From positions 1-23,654 of the forward strand of contig NW_003123817.1 of NCBI RefSeq assembly GCF_000003605.2: DNA of 23,654 nucleotides, read 5' to 3'. Of the stretch, positions 16,373-23,654 are shown piece after piece. The translations under genes and the position numbers were made by a program. The stretch comes from Saccoglossus kowalevskii. Lineage: Eukaryota; Hemichordata; Enteropneusta; Harrimaniidae. Position 1 is the stretch's first letter. Each line of letters opens with the position of its first letter. Below the pieces are notes generated by a model. It was not told the DNA's origin and made no database searches. It saw nothing but the letters and a program-made list of their open reading frames with translations.

Positions 16373-16492
16373 GCCTACTGTCAAACCATTGCAGAACACA
16401 CCAGTTCTTGTCCGATCACTGAAGTTAAGCTGCATCGGGCGTGGTTAGTACTTGCATGGGAGACCTGCTGGGAATACCACGTGCAGTAGGCT
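16373..16492 (+). rRNA. 5S rRNA copy 79
   Basis: Variants are C9T, T25C, C37T and G94T. Confidence 0.85.
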
Positions 16493-16588
16493 CATTAACA
16501 TTTTTATTCCACCGTACATACCAACTTTTTCCCGGGATTTTTTGCCTAGCCGAAGTACTAAATTACATCCAATTCCGACGAATATTCT

Positions 16589-16708
16589 GGCTACTGCCAT
16601 ACCATAGCAGAATACACCATTTCTCGCCCGATCACTGAAGTTAAGTGGCATCGGGCGTGGTTAGTACTTGCATGGGAGACCGGCTGGGAATACCACTTGC
16701 AGTAGGCA
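16589..16708 (+). rRNA. 5S rRNA copy 80, twin of copy 1
   Basis: It has all nine variants of the copy at 5 and lies at the left end of the 1.1-kb repeated block. Confidence 0.85.
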
Positions 16709-16804
16709 TATCAACATTTTGATTCCACATTGCATACTAACTTTTTCCCATGATTATTTGTCTTGCCGTAGCATTAAATGACATCCAATTCCGACGATAA
16801 TTCA

Positions 16805-16924
16805 GCCTACTGCCAAACCATTGCAGAATACACCAGTTCTCGTCCGATCACTGAAGTTAACCTGCATTTGGCGTGGCTAGTACTTGCATGGGAGACCGGC
16901 TGGTAATACCACGTGCAGTAGGCT
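16805..16924 (+). rRNA. 5S rRNA copy 81, twin of copy 2
   Basis: Variants are G57C, C64T, G65T, T73C and G100T, as at 221. Confidence 0.85.
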
Positions 16925-17020
16925 TATCAACATTTTGATTCCACATTGCATACTAACTTTTTCCCATGATTATTTGTCTAGCCATAGCATTAAATGACAT
17001 CCAATTCAGACGAGTATACA

Positions 17021-17140
17021 GCCTACTGCCAAACAATTGCAGAATACACCAGTTCTCGTCCGATCACTGAAGTTAAGCTGCATTGGGCGTGGTTAGTACT
17101 TGCATGGGAGACCGGTTGGGAATACCACGTGCAGTAGGCT
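17021..17140 (+). rRNA. 5S rRNA copy 82, twin of copy 3
   Basis: It has C15A, C64T and C96T as at 437. The spacer just upstream (about 16975-17020) differs from that twin and instead resembles 8225-8270. Confidence 0.88.
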
Positions 17141-17236
17141 GATGAACATTTTTATTCCACCGTACTTACTAACTTTTTTCCATGATTTTTTGCCTAACCG
17201 AAGCATTAAATGATATCCGATTGCGACGAATATTCA

Positions 17237-17356
17237 GCCTACTGCCAAAACAATGCAAAATACACCAGTTCTCGTCCGATCATTGAAGTTAAACCGCATC
17301 GGGCATGGTTAGGACTTGCACGGGAGACCGGCTGGGAATACCATGTGCATTAGGCT
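17237..17356 (+). rRNA. 5S rRNA copy 83, twin of copy 4
   Basis: It carries the same eleven variants as the copy at 653. Confidence 0.8.
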
Positions 17357-17452
17357 CATCAACATTTTTATTCCACCGTACATACTAACTTTTTCCCGGG
17401 ATTTTTTGCTTAGCCGAAGCGTTAAACGACATCCATTTCTGACGAAGATTAA

Positions 17453-17572
17453 GCCTACTGTCAAACCATTGCAGAACACTCCAGTTCTCGTCCGATTACT
17501 GAAGTTAAGTTGCATCGGGCGTGGTTAGTACTTGCATGGGAGACCTTCTGGGACTACCACGTGCAGTGGGCT
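17453..17572 (+). rRNA. 5S rRNA copy 84, twin of copy 5
   Basis: It carries the variants of the copy at 869 plus A116G, which leaves a T4.G wobble in helix I. Confidence 0.8.
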
Positions 17573-17668
17573 CATCAACATTTTTATTCCACATTGCATA
17601 CTAACTTTTTCCCACGATTATTTGTCTAGCCGTAGCATTAAATGACATCCATTTCCGACAAGTATTCA

Positions 17669-17781
17669 GCCTACTGCCAAACCATTGCAGAATACACCAG
17701 TTCTCGTCCGATCACTGAAGTTAAGCTGCATCGGGCGTGGTTGCATGGGAGACCGGCCTGGAATACCATGTGCATTAGGCT
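17669..17781 (+). pseudogene. 5S copy 85 with 7-nt deletion before box C
   Basis: AGTACTT (nt 75-81) is missing, with T97C, G98T, C108T and G114T. The 5' 74 nt are consensus. Confidence 0.88.
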
Positions 17782-17877
17782 CATCAACATTTTTATTCCA
17801 CCATACATACTAACTTTTTCCCGGGATTTTTTGCCTAGCCGAAGTATTAAATTACATCCAATTCCGACGAATATTCA

Positions 17878-17997
17878 GCCTATTGCCAAACCATTGCAGA
17901 ATACACCTGTTCTCGTCTGATCACTGAAGTTAAGCTGCATCGGGCGTGGTTAGTACTTGCATGGGAGACCGGCTGGGAATACCACTTTCAGTAGGCT
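17878..17997 (+). rRNA. 5S rRNA copy 86 (cctattgcc type)
   Basis: C6T, A31T, C41T, G109T and G111T are the same set as at 10640. Confidence 0.83.
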
Positions 17998-18093
17998 CAT
18001 CAACATTTATATTCCACATTACATATTAACATTTTCCCATCATTTTTTGCCTAGACGAAGTATTAAATTACATACAATTCGGACAAATATTCA

Positions 18094-18213
18094 GCCTACG
18101 GCCAAACCATTGCAGAATCCACCAGTTCTCGTCCGATCACTGAAGTTAAGCTGCATCGGGCGTGGTCAGTACATGCATGGGAGACCGGCTGGGAATACCA
18201 AGTACATTAGGCT
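18094..18213 (+). rRNA. 5S rRNA copy 87, divergent
   Basis: Variants are T7G, A26C, T74C, T80A, C108A, G111A and G114T. Confidence 0.8.
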
Positions 18214-18309
18214 CATCAACATTTTTATTCCACCATACATACTAACTTTTTCCCGGGATTTTTTGCTTAGCCGAAGCGTTAAACGACATCCAATTCTGAC
18301 GAATATTCA

Positions 18310-18429
18310 GGCTACTGTCAAACCATTGCAGAACACACCAGTTCTCGTCCGATCACTGAAGTTAAGCTGCATCGGGCGTGGTTAGTACTTGCATGGGAGA
18401 CCTGCTGGGAATACCACGTGCAGTAGGCT
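18310..18429 (+). rRNA. 5S rRNA copy 88
   Basis: Variants are C2G, C9T, T25C and G94T. Confidence 0.84.
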
Positions 18430-18525
18430 CATCAACATTGTTATTCCACATTACATACTAACTTTTTCCCATGTTTTTTTGCCTAGACGAAGCATTAAAT
18501 TACATACAGTTCGGACGAATATACT

Positions 18526-18645
18526 ACCTACGGCCAAACCATTGCATAATATACCAGTTCTCGTCCGATCACTGAAGTTAAGCTGCATTGGGCGTGGTCA
18601 GTACTTGCATGGGAGACCGGCTGGGAATACCACGTGCATTAGGCT
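18526..18645 (+). rRNA. 5S rRNA copy 89, divergent
   Basis: Variants are G1A, T7G, G22T, C27T, C64T, T74C and G114T. The gene boundary reads ATACTACCTA, so the first base and its flank are changed. Confidence 0.79.
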
Positions 18646-18741
18646 CATCAACATTTTTATTCCACCGTACATACTAACTTTTTCCCGGAATTGTTTGCCT
18701 AGCCGAAGTACTGAATTACATCCAATTCCGACGAATATTCA

Positions 18742-18861
18742 GGCTACTGCCAAACCATAGCAGAATACACCATTTCTCGCCAAATCACTGAAGTTAAGCT
18801 GCATCGGGCGTGGTTAGTACTTGCATGGGAGACCTGCTGGGAACACCACGTGCAGTAGGCT
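18742..18861 (+). rRNA. 5S rRNA copy 90, divergent (catttctcgcc family)
   Basis: Variants are C2G, T18A, G32T, T39C, C41A, G42A, G94T and T103C. Confidence 0.8.
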
Positions 18862-18957
18862 TATCAACATTTTGATGCCACATTGCATACTAACTTTTTC
18901 CCATGATTATTTGTCTAGCCGTAGCATTAAATGACATAGAATTCCGACGATAATTCA

Positions 18958-19077
18958 GCCTACTGGCAAACCATTGCAGAACACACCAGTTCTCGTCCGA
19001 TCACTGAAGTTAACCTGCATTGGGCGTGGTTAGTACTTGCATGGGAGACCGGCTGGGAATACCAAGTGCAGTAGGCT
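18958..19077 (+). rRNA. 5S rRNA copy 91 (taacctgcat type)
   Basis: Variants are C9G, T25C, G57C, C64T and C108A. Confidence 0.83.
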
Positions 19078-19173
19078 GATGAACATTTTTATTCCACCGT
19101 ACTTACTAAATTTTTTCCATGATTTTTTGCCTATCCGAAGCATTAAATGACATCCAGTTGCGACGAATATTCA

Positions 19174-19293
19174 GCCTACTGCCAAACCAATGCAGAATAC
19201 ACCAGTTCTCCTCCGGTCACTGAAGTTAAGCCGCATCGTGCATGGTTAGGACTTGCACGGGAGACCGGCTGGGAATACCGCATGCAGTAGGCA
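19174..19293 (+). rRNA. 5S rRNA copy 92, twin of copy 10
   Basis: It carries the same eleven variants as the copy at 1948 and the same 65-bp downstream spacer. Confidence 0.78.
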
Positions 19294-19358
19294 CATGATT
19301 TCCCATGATTTTTCCCAAGCCGCAGCATTAAATGACATCCAATTCCGACGAATATTCA
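19294..19358 (+). other. Shortened 65-bp spacer, second instance
   Basis: It matches 2068-2132, with the proximal terminator region missing and the ATTAAA box retained. Confidence 0.85.
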
Positions 19359-19478
19359 GCCTACTGCCAAACCATTGCAGAATACACCAGTTCTCGTCCG
19401 ATCACTGAAGTTAAGCTGCATCGGGCGTTTTTAGTACTTGCCTGGGAGACCGGCTGGGAATACCACGTGCAGTAGGCT
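19359..19478 (+). pseudogene. 5S copy 93 with internal T5
   Basis: TTTTT lies at nt 70-74 (G71T, G72T), and A84C is present. It is the partner of the truncated copy that follows. Confidence 0.8.
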
Positions 19479-19491
19479 GATGAACTTTTTT

Positions 19492-19596
19492 ATTGCAGAA
19501 TACACCAGTTCTCGTCCGATCACTGAAGTTAAGCTGCATCGGTCGTGGTTAGTACTTGCATGGGAGACCTGCTGGGAATGCCACGTGCAGTAGGCT
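19492..19596 (+). pseudogene. 5S copy 94, 5'-truncated (lacks nt 1-15)
   Basis: It has the shared ATT junction, with G67T, G94T and A104G as at 2266. Confidence 0.88.
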
Positions 19597-19692
19597 TATC
19601 AACATTTTTATTCCACCGTACATACTATCTTTTTCCCTTGATTATTTGCCTAGCCGAAACATTAATTGAAATCCAATTCCGACGTTTATTCA

Positions 19693-19812
19693 GCCTACTG
19701 CCAAACCATTTCAGAATACACCAGTTCTCGTCCGATCACTGAAGTTAAGCTGCATCGGGAGTGGTTAGTACTTGCATGGGAGACCTGCTGGGAATACCAC
19801 GTGTAGTAGGCT
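19693..19812 (+). rRNA. 5S rRNA copy 95
   Basis: Variants are G19T, C68A, G94T and C112T. G19T breaks helix II. Confidence 0.84.
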
Positions 19813-19908
19813 TATCAACATTTTTATTCCACATTGCATACTAACTTTTTCCCATGATTATTTGTCTAGCCGTAGCATTAAATTACATCCAATTCCGACG
19901 ATAATTCA

Positions 19909-20027
19909 GCTACTGCAAAACCATTGCAGAATACACCAGTTCTCATCCGATCACTGAAGTTAACCTGCATTGGGCGTGGTTAGAACTTGCATGGGAGACC
20001 GGCTGGGAATATCACGTGCAGTAGGCT
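19909..20027 (+). rRNA. 5S rRNA copy 96, one base short
   Basis: One C of nt 2-3 is lost. Other variants are C10A, G38A, G57C, C64T, T77A and C105T. Confidence 0.79.
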
Positions 20028-20123
20028 GATGAACATTTTTATTCCACCGTACTTACTAACTTTTTTCCACGATTTTTTGCCTAACCGAAGCATTAAATGA
20101 TATCCAATTGCGACGAACATTCA

Positions 20124-20243
20124 GCCTACTGCCAAACCAATGCAAAATACACCAGTTCTCGTCCGATCATTGAAGTTAAGCCGCATCGGGCATGGTTAGG
20201 ACTTGCACAGGAGACCGGCTGGGAATATCACGTGCAGTAGGCC
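20124..20243 (+). rRNA. 5S rRNA copy 97, divergent (aggacttgcac family)
   Basis: Variants are T17A, G22A, C47T, T59C, G69A, T77G, T85C, G86A, C105T and T120C. Confidence 0.78.
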
Positions 20244-20339
20244 CATTAACATTGTTATTCCACATTACATTCTACCTTTTTCCCATTATTTTTTGCCCAG
20301 ATGAAGCATTAAATGACATACAATTCGGACGAATATTCA

Positions 20340-20452
20340 GCCTACTGGCAAACCATTGCAGAATACAGCAGTTCTCGTCCGATCACTGAAGTTAAGCTGC
20401 ATCGGGCGTGGTTGCATGGGAGACCGGCCTGGAATACCATGTGCATTAGGCT
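20340..20452 (+). pseudogene. 5S copy 98 with 7-nt deletion before box C
   Basis: AGTACTT (nt 75-81) is missing, with C9G, C29G, T97C, G98T, C108T and G114T. It is the counterpart of the copy at 10431. Confidence 0.88.
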
Positions 20453-20548
20453 CATCAAAATTTTTATTCCACCATACATACTAACTTTTTCCCGGGATTT
20501 TTTGCCTAGCCGAAGTATTAAATTACATCCAATTCCGACGAATGTTCA

Positions 20549-20668
20549 GCCTATTGCCAAACCATTGCAGAATACACCTGTTCTCGTCTGATCACTGAAG
20601 TTAAGCTGCATCGGGCGTGGTTAGTACTTGCATGGGAGACCGTCTGGGAATACCACTTTCAGTAGGCT
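20549..20668 (+). rRNA. 5S rRNA copy 99 (cctattgcc type)
   Basis: Variants are C6T, A31T, C41T, G95T, G109T and G111T. G95T breaks C83-G95. Confidence 0.81.
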
Positions 20669-20764
20669 CATCAACATTTATATTCCACATTACATATTAA
20701 CATTTTCCCATCATTTTTTGCCTAGACGAAGCATTAAATTACATACAATTCGGACGAATATTCG

Positions 20765-20884
20765 GCCTACGGCCAAACCATTGCAGAATCCACCAGTTCT
20801 CGTCCGATCACTGAAGTTAAGCTGCATCGGGAGTGGTTAGTACTTGCATGGGAGACCGGCTGGGAATACCACGTGTAGTAGCCT
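20765..20884 (+). rRNA. 5S rRNA copy 100, chimeric
   Basis: The 5' half has T7G and A26C, as at 18094. The 3' half has C68A, C112T and G118C of the gggagtgg type, as at 2467. The switch falls between nt 27 and 67. Confidence 0.82.
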
Positions 20885-20979
20885 TATCAACATTTTTATT
20901 CCACCGTACATGCAAAATTTTCCCGGGATTTTTTGCCTAGCCGAAGCGTTAAACGACATGCAATTCTCACGAATATTCA

Positions 20980-21099
20980 GCCTACTGTCAAACCATTGCA
21001 GAACACACCAGTTCTCGTTCGATAACTGAATTTAAGCTGCATCGGGCGTGGTTAGTACTTGCATGGGAGACCGGCTGAAAATAACACGTGCAGTAGGCT
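20980..21099 (+). rRNA. 5S rRNA copy 101, divergent
   Basis: Variants are C9T, T25C, C40T, C45A, G52T, G99A, G100A and C105A. Confidence 0.78.
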
Positions 21100-21195
21100 C
21101 ATCAACATTTTTATTCCACATTACATACTAACTTTTACCCATGATTTTTTGCCTAGCCGTAGCATTAAATGACATCAAATTCCGACGAATATTCA

Positions 21196-21314
21196 GCCTA
21201 CTGCCGAACTATTGCAGAATACACCAGTTCTCGTCTGATCACAGAAGTTAAGCTGCATCGGGCGTGTTTAGTACTTGCCTGGAGACCGGCTGGGAATACC
21301 ACGTGCAGTAGGCT
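21196..21314 (+). rRNA. 5S rRNA copy 102, one base short
   Basis: Variants are A11G, C15T, C41T, T48A, G72T and A84C, with one G lost from nt 86-88. It is the partner of the truncated copy that follows. Confidence 0.76.
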
Positions 21315-21327
21315 GATGAACTTTTTT

Positions 21328-21432
21328 ATTGCAGAATACACCAGTTCTCGTCCGATCACTGAAGTTAAGCTGCATCGGGCGTGCTTAGTACTTGCATGGG
21401 AGACCGGCTGGGAATACCACGTGCAGTAGGCT
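21328..21432 (+). pseudogene. 5S copy 103, 5'-truncated (lacks nt 1-15)
   Basis: It has the shared ATT junction after a T6 run. G72C is the only other change, as at 3031 and 6783. Confidence 0.88.
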
Positions 21433-21529
21433 CTTCAACATTTTTATTCCACATTACATACTAACTTTTTCCCAATGATTTTTTGCCTAGACGAAGCATT
21501 AAATGACATACAATTCGGACGAATAATCA

Positions 21530-21649
21530 GCCTACTACCAAACCATTGCAGAATACACCAGTTCTCATCCGATCACTGAAGTTAAGCTGCATCGGGCGTG
21601 GTTAGTACTTGCATGGGACACAGGCTGGGAATAACACGTGCATTAGGCT
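21530..21649 (+). rRNA. 5S rRNA copy 104 (gacacagg type)
   Basis: G8A, G38A, G90C, C93A, C105A and G114T are the same set as at 14216. Confidence 0.8.
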
Positions 21650-21745
21650 CATCAACATTATTATTCCACCGTACATACTAACGTTTTCCCGGGATTTTTT
21701 GCCTAGCCGAAGTATTAAATTACATCCAATTCCGACGAATATTCA

Positions 21746-21865
21746 GCCTACTGCCAAACCATTGCAGAATACACTAGTTCTCGTCCGATCTCTGAAGTTA
21801 AGCTGCATTGGGCGTGGTTAGTACTTGCATGGGAGACCGGCTGAGAATACCACGTGCAGTAGGCT
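21746..21865 (+). rRNA. 5S rRNA copy 105 (cactag type)
   Basis: Variants are C30T, A46T, C64T and G99A. It is the intact counterpart of the deleted copy at 3449. Confidence 0.86.
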
Positions 21866-21962
21866 CATCAACATTTTTATTCCACATTACATACTAACTT
21901 TTACCCATGATTTTTTTGCCAAGCCGTAACAGTAAATGACATCCAATTCCGACGAATATTCA

Positions 21963-22082
21963 GCCTACTGTCAAACCATTGCAGAACACACCAGTTCTCG
22001 TCTAATCACTGAATTTATGCTGCATCGGGCGTGGTTAGTACTTGCATGGGAGACCGGCTGGGAATACCACGTGCATTAGGCT
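21963..22082 (+). rRNA. 5S rRNA copy 106 (gtctaatcac type)
   Basis: Variants are C9T, T25C, C41T, G42A, G52T, A56T and G114T. Confidence 0.79.
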
Positions 22083-22178
22083 CATCAACATTTTTATTCC
22101 ACCGTACATACTAACTTTTTCCCGGGATTTTTTGCCTAGCCGAAGTATTAAATTACATCCAATTCCGACGAATATCCA

Positions 22179-22298
22179 GCCTACTGCCAAACCGTTGCAG
22201 AATACACCAGTTCTCGTCCGATCACTGAAGTTAAGCTGCATCGGGCGTGGTTAGTACTTGCATAGGAGACCGGCTGGGAATACCATGTGCAGTAGGCT
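22179..22298 (+). rRNA. 5S rRNA copy 107, near consensus
   Basis: Variants are A16G, G86A and C108T. G86A gives an A.C mismatch with C93 in helix IV. Confidence 0.87.
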
Positions 22299-22396
22299 CA
22301 TCAACATTTTTATTCCATATTACATACTAACTTTTACCCAAATTTTTTTTTGCCTAGCCGTAGCATTAAATGACATTCAATTCCGACGAATCTTCA

Positions 22397-22516
22397 GCCT
22401 ACTGCCAAACCATTGCAGAATACACAAGTTCTCGCCCGATCACTGAAGTTAAGCTGCATTGGACGTGGTTAGTACTTGCATGGGAGACTGGCTGGGAATA
22501 TCACCTGCAGTAGGCT
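22397..22516 (+). rRNA. 5S rRNA copy 108, divergent
   Basis: Variants are C30A, T39C, C64T, G67A, C93T, C105T and G109C. The upstream spacer has an eight-T run. Confidence 0.79.
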
Positions 22517-22612
22517 TATCAAAATTTTTATTCCATCGTACATACTAACTTTTTCCAGGGATTTGTTGCCTAGCCGAAGCATTAAATTACATCCAATTCC
22601 GACGAATATTCA

Positions 22613-22732
22613 GCCTACTGCCAAACCATTGCAGAGTACAGCAGTTCTCGTCCGATCACTGAAGTTAAGCCGCATTGGGCGTGGTTAGTTCTTGCACGGG
22701 AGACCGGCTGGGAATAGCACGTGCAGTAGGCT
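22613..22732 (+). rRNA. 5S rRNA copy 109, divergent
   Basis: Variants are A24G, C29G, T59C, C64T, A78T, T85C and C105G. Confidence 0.8.
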
Positions 22733-22828
22733 CATCAATATTTTTATTCCACATAACATAATAACTTTTTCCCATGATTTTTTGCCTAGACGAAGCATTA
22801 AATGACATACAATTCGGACGAATAATCA

Positions 22829-22948
22829 GCCTACTGCCAAACCATTGCAGAATACAGCAGTTCTCGTCCGATCACTGAAGTTAAGCTGCATCGGGCGTGG
22901 TTAGTACTTGCATGGGAGACCTGCTGGGAATACCACGTGTAGTAGGCT
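22829..22948 (+). rRNA. 5S rRNA copy 110
   Basis: Variants are C29G, G94T and C112T. Helix I keeps a G8.T wobble. Confidence 0.86.
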
Positions 22949-23044
22949 AATCATTATTTTTATTCCACCATACATACTGTCTTTTTCCCGTGATTTTTTG
23001 GCTAGCCGAAGCATTAATTGAAATCCAATTCCGACAAAAATTCA

Positions 23045-23164
23045 GCCAACTGCAAAACCATTGCAGAATACACCAGTTCAGGTCCGATCACTGAAGTTAA
23101 GCTGCATCGGGCGTGCTTAGTACTTGCATGGGAGACCGGCTGGGAATACCACGTGCAGTAGGCT
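23045..23164 (+). rRNA. 5S rRNA copy 111
   Basis: Variants are T4A, C10A, T36A, C37G and G72C. Confidence 0.82.
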
Positions 23165-23261
23165 CATCAACATTTTTATTCCACATTACATACTAACTTT
23201 TTCCCCATGATTTTTTGCCTAGACGAAGCATTAAATTACATACAATTCGGACGAATATTCA

Positions 23262-23381
23262 GTCTACGGCCAAACCATTGCAGAATACACCAGTTCTCGT
23301 CCGATCACTGAAGTTAAGCTGCATCGGGCGCGGTCAGTACTTCCATTGGAGACCGGCTGGGAATACCACGTGCATTAGGCT
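23262..23381 (+). rRNA. 5S rRNA copy 112, divergent (gtctacggcc type)
   Basis: Variants are C2T, T7G, T70C, T74C, G82C, G86T and G114T. G82C breaks the pair with C96. Confidence 0.79.
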
Positions 23382-23477
23382 CATCAACATTTTTATTCCA
23401 CCGTACATACTAAATTTTTCCCGGGATTTTTTGCCTAGCCGAAGTACTAAATGACATCCAATTCCGACGAATATTCA

Positions 23478-23597
23478 GGCTATTGCCAAAACATAGCAGA
23501 ATACACCAGCTCTCGTCCGATCACTGAAGTTTAGCTGCATCGAGCGTGGTTAGTACTTGCATGGGAGAGCCGCTGGGAATACCACGTGCAGTAGGCT
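23478..23597 (+). rRNA. 5S rRNA copy 113, highly divergent
   Basis: Variants are C2G, C6T, C14A, T18A, T33C, A55T, G66A, C92G and G94C. It is the last copy, and a partial spacer follows to the window end. Confidence 0.77.
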
Positions 23598-23654
23598 CAT
23601 CAACATTTTTATTCCACATTACATACTAACTTTTTCCCATGATTTTTGCCTAGA
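23598..23654 (+). other. Partial spacer at the window end
   Basis: CATCAACATTTTTATTCC follows the last gene with its T5 terminator, and the spacer is then cut by the window edge. Confidence 0.9.

Larger units (their letters stand above)
16585..17694 (+). repeat. Segmental repeat A, right member
   Basis: It matches 1-1110 except for a patch near 16975-17020, where one spacer carries a different type. Confidence 0.9.
19138..19766 (+). repeat. Segmental repeat B, right member
   Basis: It carries the same rare structures as 1912-2540; only scattered base differences are seen. Confidence 0.88.
20028..20669 (+). repeat. Segmental repeat E, right member
   Basis: It matches 10119-10760, including the ATGATATCCAATTGCGACGA spacer tail. 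Confidence 0.86.
20823..22067 (+). repeat. Segmental repeat C, right member
   Basis: It matches 2525-3750 and keeps the 20 nt lost there. Its part 21433-22082 also matches 14119-14768 (offset 7314), so this block exists at least three times. Confidence 0.87.
1..23654 (+). repeat. 5S rDNA tandem array, 216-bp unit, 113 copies
   Basis: Gene starts recur every 216 bp or close to it (5, 221, 437, 653, 869 and so on) with no inverted unit and no foreign insert. Each unit is a 120-nt 5S region followed by a spacer near 96 bp. Positions 1-4 are the tail of a spacer and 23598-23654 is the start of one, so the array runs past both ends of the window. Unit length departs from 216 where copies or spacers carry deletions. 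The 5S identity rests on conserved blocks, on complete helix I pairing and on the internal promoter. Confidence 0.97.

Noticed and set aside
1-23654. CRISPR-like array of regular repeats
   Set aside because: The repeats are 120-bp 5S genes and the intervening 96-bp segments are themselves related to one another, so there are no unique spacers.
1-23654. 5S-derived SINE (SINE3-type) instead of tandem genes
   Set aside because: SINE3 copies are dispersed, with a tail and target-site duplications. Here the units are strictly head to tail with shared spacers, and no tail or target duplication is seen.
1-23654. Linked U1 or U2 snRNA, histone, spliced-leader or 18S/28S genes in the spacers
   Set aside because: The longest spacers are about 97 bp and all align with one another, so there is no room for or trace of another gene.

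Overview
The whole window is one head-to-tail array of 5S ribosomal RNA genes, all on the + strand. I count 113 copies, from position 5 to 23597. The basic unit is 216 bp: a 120-bp 5S region plus a spacer of about 96 bp. I see no protein gene, tRNA, other small RNA gene, transposon or CRISPR array. The open frames of 60-142 codons are by-products of the repeat: 216 is a multiple of 3, so a frame open in one unit tends to stay open and recur.

The source is eukaryotic and most probably an invertebrate animal. The 5S resembles the metazoan form: GAATACACC, the TTCTCGTCCGATCACTGAAG stretch, GGTTAGTACTTG, GGGAGACC and TGGGAATACC all match. It is unlike the plant, fungal or vertebrate versions that I know. 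I cannot name a phylum.

Numbering used below: nt 1 is the G of GCCTACTGCC and nt 120 the last T of GCAGTAGGCT. Variants are given against the consensus, which two copies match exactly by eye (6982-7101 and 15724-15843). The consensus folds as a 5S rRNA: helix I pairs nt 1-9 with 111-119 without a mismatch, helix II pairs 18-22 with 58-62, helix III includes 30-32 with 47-49, and helix IV has G82-C96, C83-G95, bulged A84, T85.G94, G86-C93 and G87-C92. The internal RNA polymerase III promoter (box A about nt 51-65, intermediate element about 68-73, box C about 81-98) lies inside each gene. The spacer holds a T5 terminator 9-13 nt after the gene, further T-tracts, and an AT-rich ATTAAA box at -32 to -27.

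The array is strikingly uneven. Most copies carry several substitutions, and 14 are structurally broken: six lack nt 1-15 and most of the upstream spacer, six lack 7 nt and one lacks 6 nt just before box C, and one lacks 20 nt. Three more have an internal TTTTT. Variants occur in families that recur far apart, because blocks of about 0.4-1.2 kb have been copied within the array (for example 1-1110 to 16585-17694, and 2525-3750 to 20823-22067). The array therefore looks like a mosaic of unequal exchange and gene conversion mixed with decay, perhaps near the edge of a larger 5S cluster.
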